64,000 bases of DNA from Polytrichum commune. Lineage: Eukaryota; Streptophyta; Polytrichopsida; Polytrichales; Polytrichaceae. The position numbers and the translations under genes are program-made. The notes under the pieces are model-generated. The model searched no databases, was not told the origin of the DNA, and worked only from the letters and a program-made list of their open reading frames with translations. The stretch is from assembly GCA_950295325.1 (NCBI GenBank), contig OX485804.1, positions 65,440,533 to 65,504,532 on the forward strand, given 5' to 3'. Below are positions 24,427 through 34,655 of the stretch, one piece after another. The first letter of the stretch is position 1. The number at the start of each line of letters is the position of its first letter.

Positions 24427-25088
24427 CTTAGGGGCTCATACCGTCCGAGAAGCATCATTTGAACGGCCGGTAGATTCGGGGCTAATTTTTTCCGACACAT
24501 TTCTTCCATGAGAGATCTATATTCGGCTTCAGCATTCGTCCACGCCTCGGTCTCAATTTTCATCTGCCTCTTATACAATGCAGCTCGCTTCTTCTGCACA
24601 TTTCTTCTCTCAAGATTTTCCTTCTCCTCAGATTCTGTTTCACGGTTTTCACAGTTCTCGATAACTGACTCCACCCCACTACTTCCATGTAGTTCAATTT
24701 CTTCATGTTTATATTCGCCATGCTCAATTGCTTCGGTGCCAGAACTTGCAAATGCATAACTATAATCCAGAGAGCTGAACCCTCTATCATCATACCTCAA
24801 TTCAAACCTTGGATTTAATGCATGTTCAGGTGATTGTGGTGGCAGCCACGTAAGAAGTGCCGCGTCCAAAACTTCTTCGAGAGGTGTTTGAAGCTGTGAC
24901 AAGATAGAGCTTCCAAAGGGTAAGAGGAATTCGTCAAAATTGTCTTCGGTGTGCACCACCACTGCAGCAGCTGAACTTGATGACGACCTCTGAAAGAGCC
25001 CAAAAGTTTTTGTAACAACTGAAAGAGGTTGGTGAGTCCTTGAATCAAGCCATTGCTTTGAAAGATGTCGTGCCGCAGCCCTCCACAT
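24427..25088 (-). CDS. phage-type organellar RNA polymerase, first exon only
   Basis: The start ATG is at 25088-25086 (MWRAAARHLSKQWLDSR), and the exon ends at a consensus donor CTAAG|GTATGT (24427/24426). It encodes about 221 residues. The N-terminus is rich in Arg, Ser and Ala with no acidic residues for about 15 positions, as in a mitochondrial presequence. The C-terminal part matches the N-terminal extension of plant RpoT enzymes: KRQMKIETEAWTNAEAEYRS, then LMEEMCRKKLAPNLPAVQ and LLGRYEPLR. RpoT proteins are single-subunit, T7-like polymerases that transcribe mitochondrial or plastid genes. No later exon with the polymerase core was found on the minus strand down to position 1. This is a truncated duplicate, or a gene with an extremely long intron that would enclose the TraB gene. 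Organelle specificity cannot be told. Confidence 0.75.
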
Positions 25089-25099
25089 AGTACTCACCA

Positions 25100-26290
25100 A
25101 ATTGCAAAGGCATGCCTAAATTCCTGCACCCACAACTTCAATTTCTTCATGCTATCAATGTCACCCAACAAACACACGTGCTGAGCAGCCATAAAATCAG
25201 AATTCAAAAGACCTGATTGCTTATGTTTCATTCGCAGGCATTCAATGCACAAACAACCTTCTCGAGTAGACTCCCACCAGGCGCAAATGGGTGAAGAATT
25301 CTTAGGTAATGCGGATAACCTAACCAATGAATGATTTCATTTGGATGCACACTCTCTTCAATTGAATCTTGGTAGATAGGAGATTCAAGGCTTCGTGCTC
25401 AAAGATACGCAACAATGACATCGGTGTCAATCCTTGGACACTCAATCCTTGAGCTGGGCTCTATCAGTACACCCTGGAGCAGAAATGCTGCCCAATTCTC
25501 TAAATTAAGGTATGCGGCAGGTACTTTTCTTAATTGAACACCTACATTTGAATAGTATGTGGTTAGGCGAAGATCAAAAACCATAAAAAAAAACACATGT
25601 TTAAAAGAAATTGCACTTCATCTTCAAATTTTATCCACCACTATACGCTCGGTAATCAACACAACTGGAGCAACCTAGCTTATGTATTCCTTTAAAGAAT
25701 CAACAGACATGCACCTGCACTTCCGATAACCACACCTAATTAATGAAAGGTCCGATTTTCAATCCGGATTTTGTTTGTTGATGTTTCATCATAGATTTGC
25801 TAATGCAACACAAAATCCGGATGAATTAGAAGATGGAGAACGGGAAAACCAAGAGCATGACCGCCAATTACAAGGAAAGCAAGCATCCAGTAAACCCTAC
25901 CCACAAGATAATTCCCACAAACCTCAAAAACAAATTTGGCCCAATCATCGATAGAGATGGAAGTTCGGTGCTTACTGAAGATTACACTGGCATCCACCGT
26001 AACACCTAAAGCTTGAAATGCTGATAAAATTGTTGCCACCAGTTGAAGGAAGAGAGATTTTTGGTCAAAATTCGGGTGAAATTTAGCGGCATCGCACTTT
26101 GAAAGATTGGAAGGGCGAGTTGAGTTATTATTGTATTGAAGTAATCTTTAGCGACTGCAAAGAAAAGGGACATTTCTATGACGGGGGACTGCGTTATGGA
26201 GACGCGTGTCATGACCTCATTGGTGGTTGGGAAGGTGATTGGGATGACCATGGGGGATGAAAATGTAACCCTCCATCGCCACACTAATTC
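25100..26290. other. upstream flank of RpoT exon, no gene recognised
   Basis: Several short minus-strand open frames occur (25094-25327, 25800-26039, 26006-26284) without recognisable domains. Part may be 5' UTR or promoter of the RpoT exon. I see no TATA box that stands out. Confidence 0.35.
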
Positions 26291-26299
26291 ACTTCACCC

Positions 26300-27770
26300 T
26301 GTGGGAACATGCGAACACCAAAATATCCGGATTGGCGTTTTTAAGTGCCTAATCCGGTTTTGTCCGGATGACCCTAGTATCGTCCAAGGATTCTGTGAAG
26401 TGTAGGAGGTTTAGAACCCTCCGTTCCTGCTTATCTCCTCTTCCTTAACCAAATTTCCGGAAATTCTAATTTCCGGACTTTTGGTCTTTGGGACACTCTT
26501 CGCCTTCTTCCGGAGGGTGCCTTTCCAGATTGTGCCTCTAGGTCCTAATTATAACGCTAACTTACCCCTCTACGTCTACCCTCTAGAATAGGTGGTTCCT
26601 TCCGGCGAAGACGTCCTTTATAAGATTAGAATCCGGAAACTCCCTCACAATCAATCCGGATTGATCAGATCCGTCCTGGCAGGTCACGCAAAAAGATCCG
26701 GATTACGTCTTAGGACCACAATGACTAGAGGAGTCCGGGTTCCAACCGGAGATCTGCCTCGACGGGTGAAGTGGGTGACCCGTACCACTTTCCGGATAGT
26801 CCCGTCCTCCGGCGATGAGACCTCTTCGAAAGATCGGATTGGCGCAATTCCGGATACCTTCCGGACCTTCGCTCAATCTTCCCCACGGTTATCTCACCTT
26901 GACGTTACTTAAACATCCGGAACAATGAGGATCTCTCCCACTACATTCCGGAGGTGGCCTCCAACCCGGAACCCTTACTGATCCGGTCCTTCCCTTCTCC
27001 TTCCGACAGATCTATCCAACTACCTCTACCTTGGATTCTACTCAATCTGAGCTAACTGGGCGATCCGTACCACCTTCCGGATTGATCCGTCTAAGGGCGG
27101 TGGGACCTCTTCAGAAGATCAGATTGGCGTGAGTCCGGATCCCTTCCGGACCTCACCTAATCCTCCCAGCGGCTATCCCACCTAGACGTTACTCAACCAT
27201 CCGGGCTAGTGAGGTTTCCCTCCCACTACACACAGAGAGGATCTACAAGGCCATCACCGGATCAGATCCGGGTCTCCTCTCCCATGTCCTATCCGGAACT
27301 CCTATCCCTCATGCTCTCTCGCCTTCACTAACGATCTTCGGATCATCCATGCAAACATCAATCAAGGAAAGTCAAGGGGTGAGAAACCAAGGAATTTATT
27401 AGAGTAGGAGTAATCGGAATACAACAATGGAGAAGAAACCCTTCCCCAACTCCTTATTCAGCCTTAAATAGAGGCCCTAAAATCCCTAACCTGAGGGTGG
27501 TGGCCCAGGCGGCCGCCCCTAAGGAAACCCTAATTGTATCCGTTCTCCCGGATTTCCCGGATCAAGATCCGGATTTTCCGCTGCCAAACTCAAGGGAGAA
27601 TTTCATCCCTCCTCTTCAAAAACTTCAAAGTCCTTCCTTCCTACCTCTATTCTACCTAACTAATCTTCCATTCCAAGCTAAGAAGAGCGCGGCTTCTTCG
27701 AAGCCGATCCCTCCTTCGAATGGCTCCGTAGTCCGCTGACGGCGGATGAGCCGCCTCCCGGCGACGCCTT
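26300..27770 (-). mobile_element. LTR and 3' region of a CpG-rich LTR retrotransposon
   Basis: On the minus strand a TATA-like box TATTTAAGG (27470-27462) is followed about 65 bases later by AATAAA (27400-27395), the order expected for U3/R of an LTR. The low-coordinate edge reads TGTGGGAACA on the plus strand at 26300, so the minus-strand LTR would end TGTTCCCACA, with the canonical CA. The interior is dense in TCCGGA and GATCCGG, unlike the flanks. Two diverged direct repeats lie 285 bp apart (see separate entry). The upstream LTR edge and the second LTR are not seen, so the copy is partial or a chimera. Confidence 0.55.
26770..27245. repeat. two direct repeats, period 285 bp, inside the LTR
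   Basis: Unit 1 (about 26770-26960) and unit 2 (about 27055-27245) share CCGTACCAC.TTCCGGAT, GACCTCTTC..AAGATC, TTCCGGACCT, GACGTTACT.AA.CATCCGG and CTCCCACTACA. They are diverged, so the duplication is older than the insertion or has been relaxed. Confidence 0.8.
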
Positions 27771-29087
27771 CTACAGCCGTGTGAGCATCCTCCTCATGTT
27801 CGGAGAAGGGGCAATCTCATCCTCTGAGTCCGCGGTCCTCTCAGTCCCCGGGGTTCCGGAAACTGTACTCCCCTTCCGAATGCTCCGGACCGGGGAAGGG
27901 TCGCTTCCGGTACGCTGTTCCGGATTCTGCCCGCCCGAGATCGAAGTAGTCCGCGGATCCCTGTTGGAGGCCGCTCTTGACGGTGGCGGACGGAATGGAC
28001 TAACCATTTGGCAGTCCAGAGGAGAAGACAGTGAGGCTTGAGTCATAGGGGTCCTACCCCTGCTCGGAGTTGCCTCCCTATCCGAAGTTTGGTGCCGAAT
28101 TGGCGTCCTAGCCCTATCCGGAGTCCGGGACCGATCCGAGGTCCGCGGAACAGGGGATTGGCCTCGTCCGGATCGGACGGACCCGGTGCTCTTCCTCCTC
28201 ACCTGTGAAGAGCGGACCTTGTCCGGAGCCCCTCCGGAACTACCAGGCCGAGAGCCGCCTCCCTGCTGGCTGCGTCCTGCAAACGTCGGCGGATTCTGAA
28301 CCAGGGCCACTTCACCAACCACCTCGTAGAGGGTTCCGGTTGGTGACCCAGGCAGACCCGGATAGAGTACCCGCCGGGGCGTACCGCTCGGCGGAACCAC
28401 TTTCTGGATTTCCGCCAGGAGATCCTTCATCGTCCGTGAATATTTCACGAGGATGGGGAGGGTCTGCCGGGCGGAAGTGGGTTTTCCGGACTCCATCATC
28501 CGGTCGTAGAGATGCGTTTTATTGACGATCTCCGCCGGATGCCCCACCAACTCCCGGATCCGACTGAAGACCACTGCCTGCTCCGTGTGGTACTTCCGGA
28601 TTTCCTCGCTCTTCTGACTCAGTTCCTGAGTCATGGCTGCCACCTGCGTGGTGAGGTGAGCATTATCCGTCTTGGCCTGCTCGAGCTCCTTCCGGTCCGC
28701 TCTCTTGGCCAACTCCCGGAGAATATTTCCGGGTCCGCAGTCGTCCAGGGCCCGGTCTGCTCCTCGGACGATGTGCTCCAACCGGTAGTACTGGTTTTGA
28801 AGATCCTCCATCCCCTCCTGGACCCGTTTGAAGGGGTTTTCCGGAAAGTCCCAAGCGGCGAGGTCCACATTCCGCCAAGTGGTCTCCCGGCTGGGTCCGG
28901 GTTCCGGATGATGATGAGGAAGAGGAGGAGAGAGTGGCCTCAAGATGGTGGGCGGCGGGCTCCCGGGTGAGGAGGGAGGTGCTTCCGGAATGATTGGGTC
29001 GCTGGAAGTCTCAGTCTCGAGGTCTCCGGCTTCCGGAAGGAGCTTGTAGGCGACCTCATCCGCCGATACCAGCGGTCCGGACCATGA
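27771..29087 (-). CDS. unidentified coiled-coil/Arg-Ser-Pro-rich retrotransposon ORF, 5' incomplete
   Basis: An open frame of 438 residues runs from a stop at 29088-29090 to TAG at 27771-27773. There is no in-frame ATG near the upstream end, so the 5' part is missing or separated by a frameshift. The N-terminal part is Pro-rich, and includes NVDLAAWDFPENPFKRV. The middle is predicted coiled coil by eye (about residues 80-170, with ELAKRADRKELEQAKTDN and MTQELSQKSEEIRKYHTEQ). The last ~200 residues are low-complexity Arg/Ser/Pro/Thr with repeated S-R-T-P motifs. It has no zinc knuckle, protease or polymerase motif. It sits just upstream of the LTR on the same strand, so it is probably the single or last ORF of that element. 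I do not recognise the family. Codons are much GC-richer than in neighbouring genes. Confidence 0.5.
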   Translation of the reverse strand, partial: SWSGPLVSADEVAYKLLPEAGDLETETSSDPIIPEAPPSSPGSPPPTILRPLSPPLPHHHPEPGPSRETTWRNVDLAAWDFPENPFKRVQEGMEDLQNQYYRLEHIVRGADRALDDCGPGNILRELAKRADRKELEQAKTDNAHLTTQVAAMTQELSQKSEEIRKYHTEQAVVFSRIRELVGHPAEIVNKTHLYDRMMESGKPTSARQTLPILVKYSRTMKDLLAEIQKVVPPSGTPRRVLYPGLPGSPTGTLYEVVGEVALVQNPPTFAGRSQQGGGSRPGSSGGAPDKVRSSQVRRKSTGSVRSGRGQSPVPRTSDRSRTPDRARTPIRHQTSDREATPSRGRTPMTQASLSSPLDCQMVSPFRPPPSRAASNRDPRTTSISGGQNPEQRTGSDPSPVRSIRKGSTVSGTPGTERTADSEDEIAPSPNMRRMLTRL

Positions 29088-29099
29088 TCAAACGGTCCC

Positions 29100-29617
29100 C
29101 CTAATCCAATTTACCGGACCGGTAATCATACATTTTTTTTTCTTTTTATCGTGTAAGGCGGATTTAGATCGCCCTAATTCCTAGTACCCTAAATTTTAAC
29201 CTAAGAGACCCTATTGTCTTTACTAAGGTAAGCAAAAATACGGAAAATGGATCCGTATTTCCATCAAATTTGGACTCCCACACACCCACACTTACCTAAG
29301 GTAAGCAGCACCTAACTTATCACATCCACTTTGAGCACTATAGTCCCTAATCTAACTTGGATAAATCTACAAAAAAAAATTTAATGGACTTTCTTAAACT
29401 TGAAGTTGAGGCATTGAAATTATAGTATTACACAAAATGCATTATTATGTCAACTGATCTTTAAAATTTAAATATTTTAAAACTTATAATAATATTTTTA
29501 TAATGATTAGAATGCTAATTTAAATATTTATATTTTATATACATTTCTATTTATATTTTCTATTTATGTATATAAATTAAAAAAGTAGCTATAAATTTTA
29601 GATTTATACAAAAAAAT
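29100..29617. other. AT-rich spacer, possibly plastid-derived in part
   Basis: No gene. The stretch 29440-29617 is almost pure A/T and lies directly beside the trnK 3' exon, as the spacer beyond trnK does in plastid genomes. I cannot prove that it came with the tRNA. Confidence 0.35.
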
Positions 29618-29652
29618 TGGGTTGCCCGGGGCTCGAACCCGGAACTCGTCGG
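29618..29652 (-). pseudogene. trnK-UUU: plastid trnK-UUU 3' exon (nuclear plastid DNA)
   Basis: The 35 bases on the minus strand read as a tRNA 3' half. They contain a T arm with a perfect CCGGG/CCCGG stem around TTCGAGC, then an acceptor strand GCAACCC and discriminator A. From memory, plastid trnK-UUU 3' exons begin CCGACTAGTTCC and end GGGCAACCCA; this copy begins CCGACGAGTTCC. The upstream bases CACTTTCAT resemble the end of the trnK group II intron. No 5' exon or matK is present nearby, so the copy cannot make a tRNA. Confidence 0.7.
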
Positions 29653-29858
29653 ATGAAAGTGGATGAATCTATTTTACTTTTGTTAAAATAAAATCACCTC
29701 TATCATTATAAACATGGCCACCCACAAACAAATGTAGAAGTTTTTGGATCCAATTTCATTTTCTCATAGACATGCTTAAAAACACGAACACTCCTTTCAC
29801 ATGAGATTGAGGACACTTCAAAAGACAGCCTAAACCTTTAGCAGATTAGCTAATGTTC

Positions 29859-30872
29859 TCACGACTTCCCATGAGGGGTCGTTGCGCAATCGCTATTCAA
29901 TCGTTCTCTAATCGTCTCATTGATGCTTATCAAAACCCTTATGACTCCATTCCCCAAGTTCGCAAATTCATGGAGCTTCTCCTTCTCAAACTCAAACTTC
30001 GCTCGCTCAAACTCCATGAGCTCTTTATGACACTTGTCCGCCCTTTCCACGGCGCTAACAATTGCAGCCGCAATACCCTCAAGACCTTTTTCGTCGCTAG
30101 TTTCCAACTTCCTCTTTTTGTTGGGAGGTTGGGCACTACTACCACGGGCTGCATCATCTTCACCGTTGACATGGTGATTACTCGTAAAATTCAATCACAA
30201 AGTTGAATAATCCGACGCTGGATCAGTTCCTCCACCACCTCCGAAATGGTTTTTGTGCAACGCGTTGAAAACTTCTCTCAAGAAATTCGCAGGGAGCTTG
30301 TTCTGCTTGCGAGCGAGCTACGACATGCTCCAATAATCCTCCACGACGTTCGATGAATCAAAGTTCTTGTTGTTCAAGATCTTGATCTTCTTGTTAAATC
30401 TCGTCACCTTCCGAAACTGGGTAGTGACGCCCTCCCACTTGTTGTGGCACTGTTTTTGGCTCCGGAAAACGCCTGCATTCCAACATGCGTTCTCAATCCA
30501 CGTCCACCGCTCCTTCAATGAGATTTTGACGTTTTTCTCCCGAATCTTATGACATTGGTAACGATGGTTTCAAGCTTTCAAGTTGCTCTCGAACTCGAGC
30601 TTCGCGACTTGCAACACAAGCATCTCGTGAACGCTCCAATTGTTTGTGTTGTAATCGCGGTAAGGAGCAACAACTAGCGGCGGCGGATTCGCAACGAGAT
30701 GATCACCAACTTTGACTACTACATTGTTGTTGTGGATCTGCGAATCATGAGCGTTTGTAAGTTGTTGGGTATATGAAACTCCTTCGGATGGGACCGTTCG
30801 GTGTATATCGGTTGTTGGGATGCTATTGCTTGCAATTTGTGACACAAATGCATCACCTAGTAGTTGAGGCAT
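29859..30872 (-). pseudogene. trihelix (ASR3/GT-type) transcription factor pseudogene
   Basis: One continuous minus-strand frame runs from ATG at 30872 (MPQLLGDAF) to TGA at 29861-29859, without introns. The trihelix domain includes NWSVHEMLVLQVAKLEFE, KERWTWIENACWNAGVFRSQ, QCHNKWEGVTTQFRKV and VVEDYWSMS, then ARKQNKLPANFLREVFN. A basic NLS-like NKKRKLE and a long helical C-terminus (ELMEFERAKFEFEKEKLHEF) follow, as in ASR3-like repressors. Three stops break the frame: TGA at 30570-30572, TAG at 30318-30320 and TGA near 30196. Apart from those the frame and domain are intact, so inactivation is recent. Each stop could be one C-to-T change from CGA or CAG. Confidence 0.75.
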
Positions 30873-31006
30873 GTTTCTTAATTGCGGTTTCAAAACTTGG
30901 AGTTAAAAAAATGATGGTGATGATTATGGCATGTGGTCAAATAAAATGATAGGTATTGTGGATCGGTGTTGGGACCATCAGAATGTTCGGAAACAACTTT
31001 AGTATG

Positions 31007-31015
31007 TATATATAG
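31007..31015 (-). promoter_or_regulatory. TATA box of the trihelix pseudogene
   Basis: CTATATATA on the minus strand, about 135 bases upstream of the pseudogene ATG. Retention of a promoter element argues against a processed retrocopy. Confidence 0.4.
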
Positions 31016-31019
31016 ATGC

Positions 31020-31830
31020 CCTTCAAACAGTCACACCGTACAACCACCCTATAAACAAATTGATATAAGAACAAGTTCATGCTACCCAACATGTGTGTCT
31101 CCCTATATATTTGTGAGTAACTTGTTGATGAAATTTAGAAAATCAAAAGGTTGCCTATAAAGTAAAGTAAAAGTTGTTTTTTACTTCATCCCTAATATTA
31201 GCTTGCACTAAAAGGCTAAATTCATATTATTATCAAGGATATTTCACATGAGTAAAGCAAGTTGATGAGGCCGTTCATCCTTAATATTAATGGGGATACT
31301 ATTACGTATGTTTGTTATTATTATTAAAAAAAATCTGCCCATGTACTTTAGATTTCTTTCTTTCTTTCATTTTGTATTTCTTGTTTTTTGTTTTATTTAT
31401 TTATTTAACAAACATTGACAACTTAAAAGTGGACCTTCTTGCTTACATCGTAAGGCTGACATGATTGAAAAAAAGAAGTTGAGGAAGGTAAATTAAGTAC
31501 ATAAAACTACTAAGCAAGGTGTTTTTGTCATGTGGGCCTTGAGAATATAACGCCGGGATGAACAACACTTCAAAGGTAGACTCAAATTCAAACTAAGCTT
31601 CTGCCAGCCCAACTTTATATTTCATGGCCCACGATTGTTAAGTAATGTTAAGTACAGAGAAGTGTTAAGTACATACTCCCTCTGTTTCATATCAAAAGTT
31701 ACGTTTCACTAAATGTGTGGGATTAAGGTTATTTTTCGCATTTTTAGCACGAAATTGTGTGCGTTGTATAGCTCTCACTAAGAGGGAGGATCCTCTCATC
31801 ATCATCCATCCAACATTCAAAATAAATAAA
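31020..31830. other. non-genic DNA
   Basis: No gene is supportable; AT-rich sequence with short homopolymers. Confidence 0.4.
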
Positions 31831-31839
31831 ATAATAAAA

Positions 31840-32000
31840 TGACCCATTTTAGGTTTGTGGCTGGTTCATCTCAAATGACTTGGACTAGACCAATTCAAGG
31901 TCTTTCAAGCTTATTCCTTTATCAAATCAACCCCCCAAAATAACCTCTATGTAGGATATTAATTTGAGGCTTTTATGTTGGATGGTAGAGACGTAAGGCA
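31840..32000 (+). repeat. dispersed repeat, family E, copy 2
   Basis: Matches the reverse complement of 3870-4110 (see shared blocks there). It directly precedes a family A copy, so the two may be parts of one longer element. Confidence 0.5.
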
Positions 32001-32124
32001 TATGGGTTTTAAATGGTTGTTTTTTCCGACTATCCCACTTCTTCTAGGAAATGAAACATGCAAGTAGTAAGAGGTGGTTAGCAAGTCCAAATCAAGCCTG
32101 TATCACTTTCGTCATGAATTTTAG

Positions 32125-32345
32125 AGCTCATATGAACATCTTTTTCATTATCAAAGTGAAAATTCTCATGACCATCAAATGGTCATATGCAAACTCTCCC
32201 AATTATGTTGACTATGAAGTCTAGAATGATTACCATATTTTGAACATTTAGTCCAATCTCTTTAAACACATGTTGTGTTGGTGCATGTTCTTGGAACTAC
32301 ATAAAACCACATACCAATCAATTATAGGTGTTTGATTAAGATAAG
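32125..32345 (+). repeat. dispersed repeat, family A, reference copy
   Basis: GAGCTCATATGAA, TTTTTCATTATCAAAGTG, AATTATGTTGACTA, TAGTCCAATCTCTTTAAACA and CACATACCAATCAATTA are shared with minus-strand copies at 17555-17790 and 35110-35310. Non-coding. Confidence 0.6.
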
Positions 32346-32528
32346 CAACCAAAGTAGGCATGTCTAGCTTTTGCTCGTATGCAACAATTCTCTCCCGCTA
32401 AGAAGGAGGATGCAAAATGAGTGTGGCTTGACTAGGATTAAATATAATATGAACAAAAGACTTGTCCAAAAAGAATAAAGCATTTGAGAGTATTTTTTGC
32501 CCAAATCAACATGCACATTGCGAAACAT

Positions 32529-32551
32529 TTTTTTTTTTTTGGGGGGGGGGA
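32529..32551. repeat. poly-T/poly-G junction
   Basis: A run of T bases passes directly into a run of G bases. Such runs are often assembly- or slippage-prone. Confidence 0.85.
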
Positions 32552-33189
32552 GGAAGACACCAATAGAATATGATGAAAACCTCAAATATACATACTTTGA
32601 GACACAATATGATCAAATAGTTCCTCTACATGTGTATTTTTTCACAAACCACGCAGTGTGCATGCAACTAACACATGCTCCAACAGGAGATGCAATCCTC
32701 TTCTAGAATTAGTTGTTATTATTTCTATCATAAGGTTTGTCAACAAGACAACGGTAGAACCGTGAGGCTTTGTCCTTTGCAATGAAAGACTACAATTGTA
32801 GCTAATTACTTTGCTCATGCCAATCCATGGCTATTCACTATACCAAACCTTTCTTGGATTTTGTGCACCTTCTTCTCAAATACGGGTCAAGGATTGAAGC
32901 TACTCATTTATCACCCAAAATGTTTTTAAAGAAATAATCAAGAACTACCAAAATAACTATAGTTAACTAGGTTTCTTTCAATGGAGCACTGATATATATA
33001 TATATATAAACTATAGATAACATCCACTTTAAATATAGTGGACCAAAAATAACAAGAACAAGTAACGTCCAAGTGTGAACACAAAGTGGTTAGGAAATTT
33101 GCTCTTGAAACGAAGAAGTTGATGCATAGTCTCTGTCCTATAGACAGAGCCAACAAAGTAAATTTATCCGTAAAATCCCATGAGGAGGA

Positions 33190-33400
33190 CAAAATCATGT
33201 TGCGTAAGCCCACGCAAGGGTAGTTTGGCCCACCTATCCTAGTAGGGCAAGTTAGAAAGTTGGTTTTTAATAGCCTGACACCACTATTTGAGTGTGACAT
33301 TTTAAGCATGTAAACAAATCGGGTGAATGTATGCCTAAGCTCTCAAAGCCACGTCTTAGCCCACTTGGCGGGAGTTTCATGCTATGACTTTAGAAATAAA
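33190..33400 (+). repeat. dispersed repeat, family C, copy 3
   Basis: Aligns in the same orientation with 3540-3795 and 12300-12545 (ACGCAAGGGTAGTTTGGC, ATCCTAGTAGGGCAAGTTAG, GGCGGGAGTTT). More diverged than the other two. Confidence 0.5.
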
Positions 33401-33409
33401 TCTAATATC

Positions 33410-34500
33410 ACATTGATAATGAAAATTCAAAAAACATGATGAGTGTCACATCCAATAAGTAAGGTGTGTGTTCAACCTTGTTGTCCTAATGAGGCTAGGT
33501 AGTATGGGATTTTTATGCACTTCAAAACTTGTATTCTCAACTACATGTTGTAATGTTTTGTTGTTGGTTTGAAAGCACCACTTTTGACAACAAAACTATG
33601 GATCACATGCACTTCTCAGGTGAGCAGGCATAAATTGAGTTTGTAATTACCCTTGGAGATATATGTACACTAATAACTAAGCTCAACTTTGTGCCACGTG
33701 CTTATATATTTGGTAAGGTGGCCCATATTCACTCAATACTCCATCGTCAACTTGTTGTCACACCCTCCGGTAAATTGAGTTCTCTAGAGATTTTTAAAAT
33801 TTAAATTTTTTTTGGCACACTTCCATGTGGACATAGGGTCAAATATTTGTCATTTAGTAATTTTCACCAACTTGGTTGGCACTAAGAACAAAAATTCAAC
33901 ACGATTCCATCATAACAATTCTAAACATCCCATGGTCGCTCCCTTCTTATTAAGAACATTTATTGGATTCACTAGGCACATGTGGCACTCACAAACACGT
34001 GCCCATGCATGAGTAGGCTTCCATAGGCTATGCAATGCAAAAAAATAGCCATACGTAGCTACTCGTACATGTACACGCGATTAACCTTGCAAGCACACAC
34101 ACAACTTCATGGGCTATTGGATGATACTTGACTTCATGCCACGAGGCCTAGTCCCCTAAAAAAAGGCTTTGTCATGTTAAAAACATGAGTAATATGTATG
34201 CATAGAGTTTAAACGGAACTTGCAATGAAATTTTCATCTCGAGCACCCCAAAAGAAGGATTTTTTTTCCATAAGGGGTTGATTATTCTATCTTGGTTTAT
34301 GGACTAGGGGTGCACTCCCACATAGTTGAATGATGCTATGATGTGTATGTGAGCTAAAACAATGGTTTTCTATCAAAACGGCCAACACATGGAAGTGTAT
34401 CCTTATTACGAGTCTCCATGATTTATTGTTGTCACTAATACGGTCGAAGAATTCCAATATGCTTTTGTACAAAATCCTTTGCAAACGTTTATTTACGAAT
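33410..34500. other. non-genic DNA
   Basis: No gene or terminal-repeat element is supportable. Confidence 0.4.
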
Positions 34501-34511
34501 TATGAATTACC

Positions 34512-34655
34512 GTAGAGGGGGCTCTCTGTTCTGACACAATATAATGGTTTCCCCCTCAAAATTTGTCATGTGTCATGCTCACAATTGTCACGACACACTT
34601 GTATCCCACGTGGAAACTACATTCCGACACATGTAAAAATGAAATAGAGAGCTAG
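34512..34655 (-). mobile_element. short MITE-like element, family D, copy 2
   Basis: Ends are GTAGAGGGGGCTCTCTGTTC and, inverted, CTAGCTCTCTATTTC. The reverse complement of the interior matches 6326-6465 (AATGTAGTTTCC, CGTGGGATACAAG, ATGACACATGA). Non-coding. Confidence 0.5.

Noticed and set aside
28512-28970. Plus-strand open frame of 152 codons
   Set aside because: Antisense shadow of the coiled-coil retrotransposon ORF; GC-rich codons suppress stops on both strands.
29618-29652. Functional nuclear tRNA or SINE
   Set aside because: Only the 3' half exists, no A box or 5' acceptor strand is nearby, and the sequence fits the plastid trnK 3' exon better.
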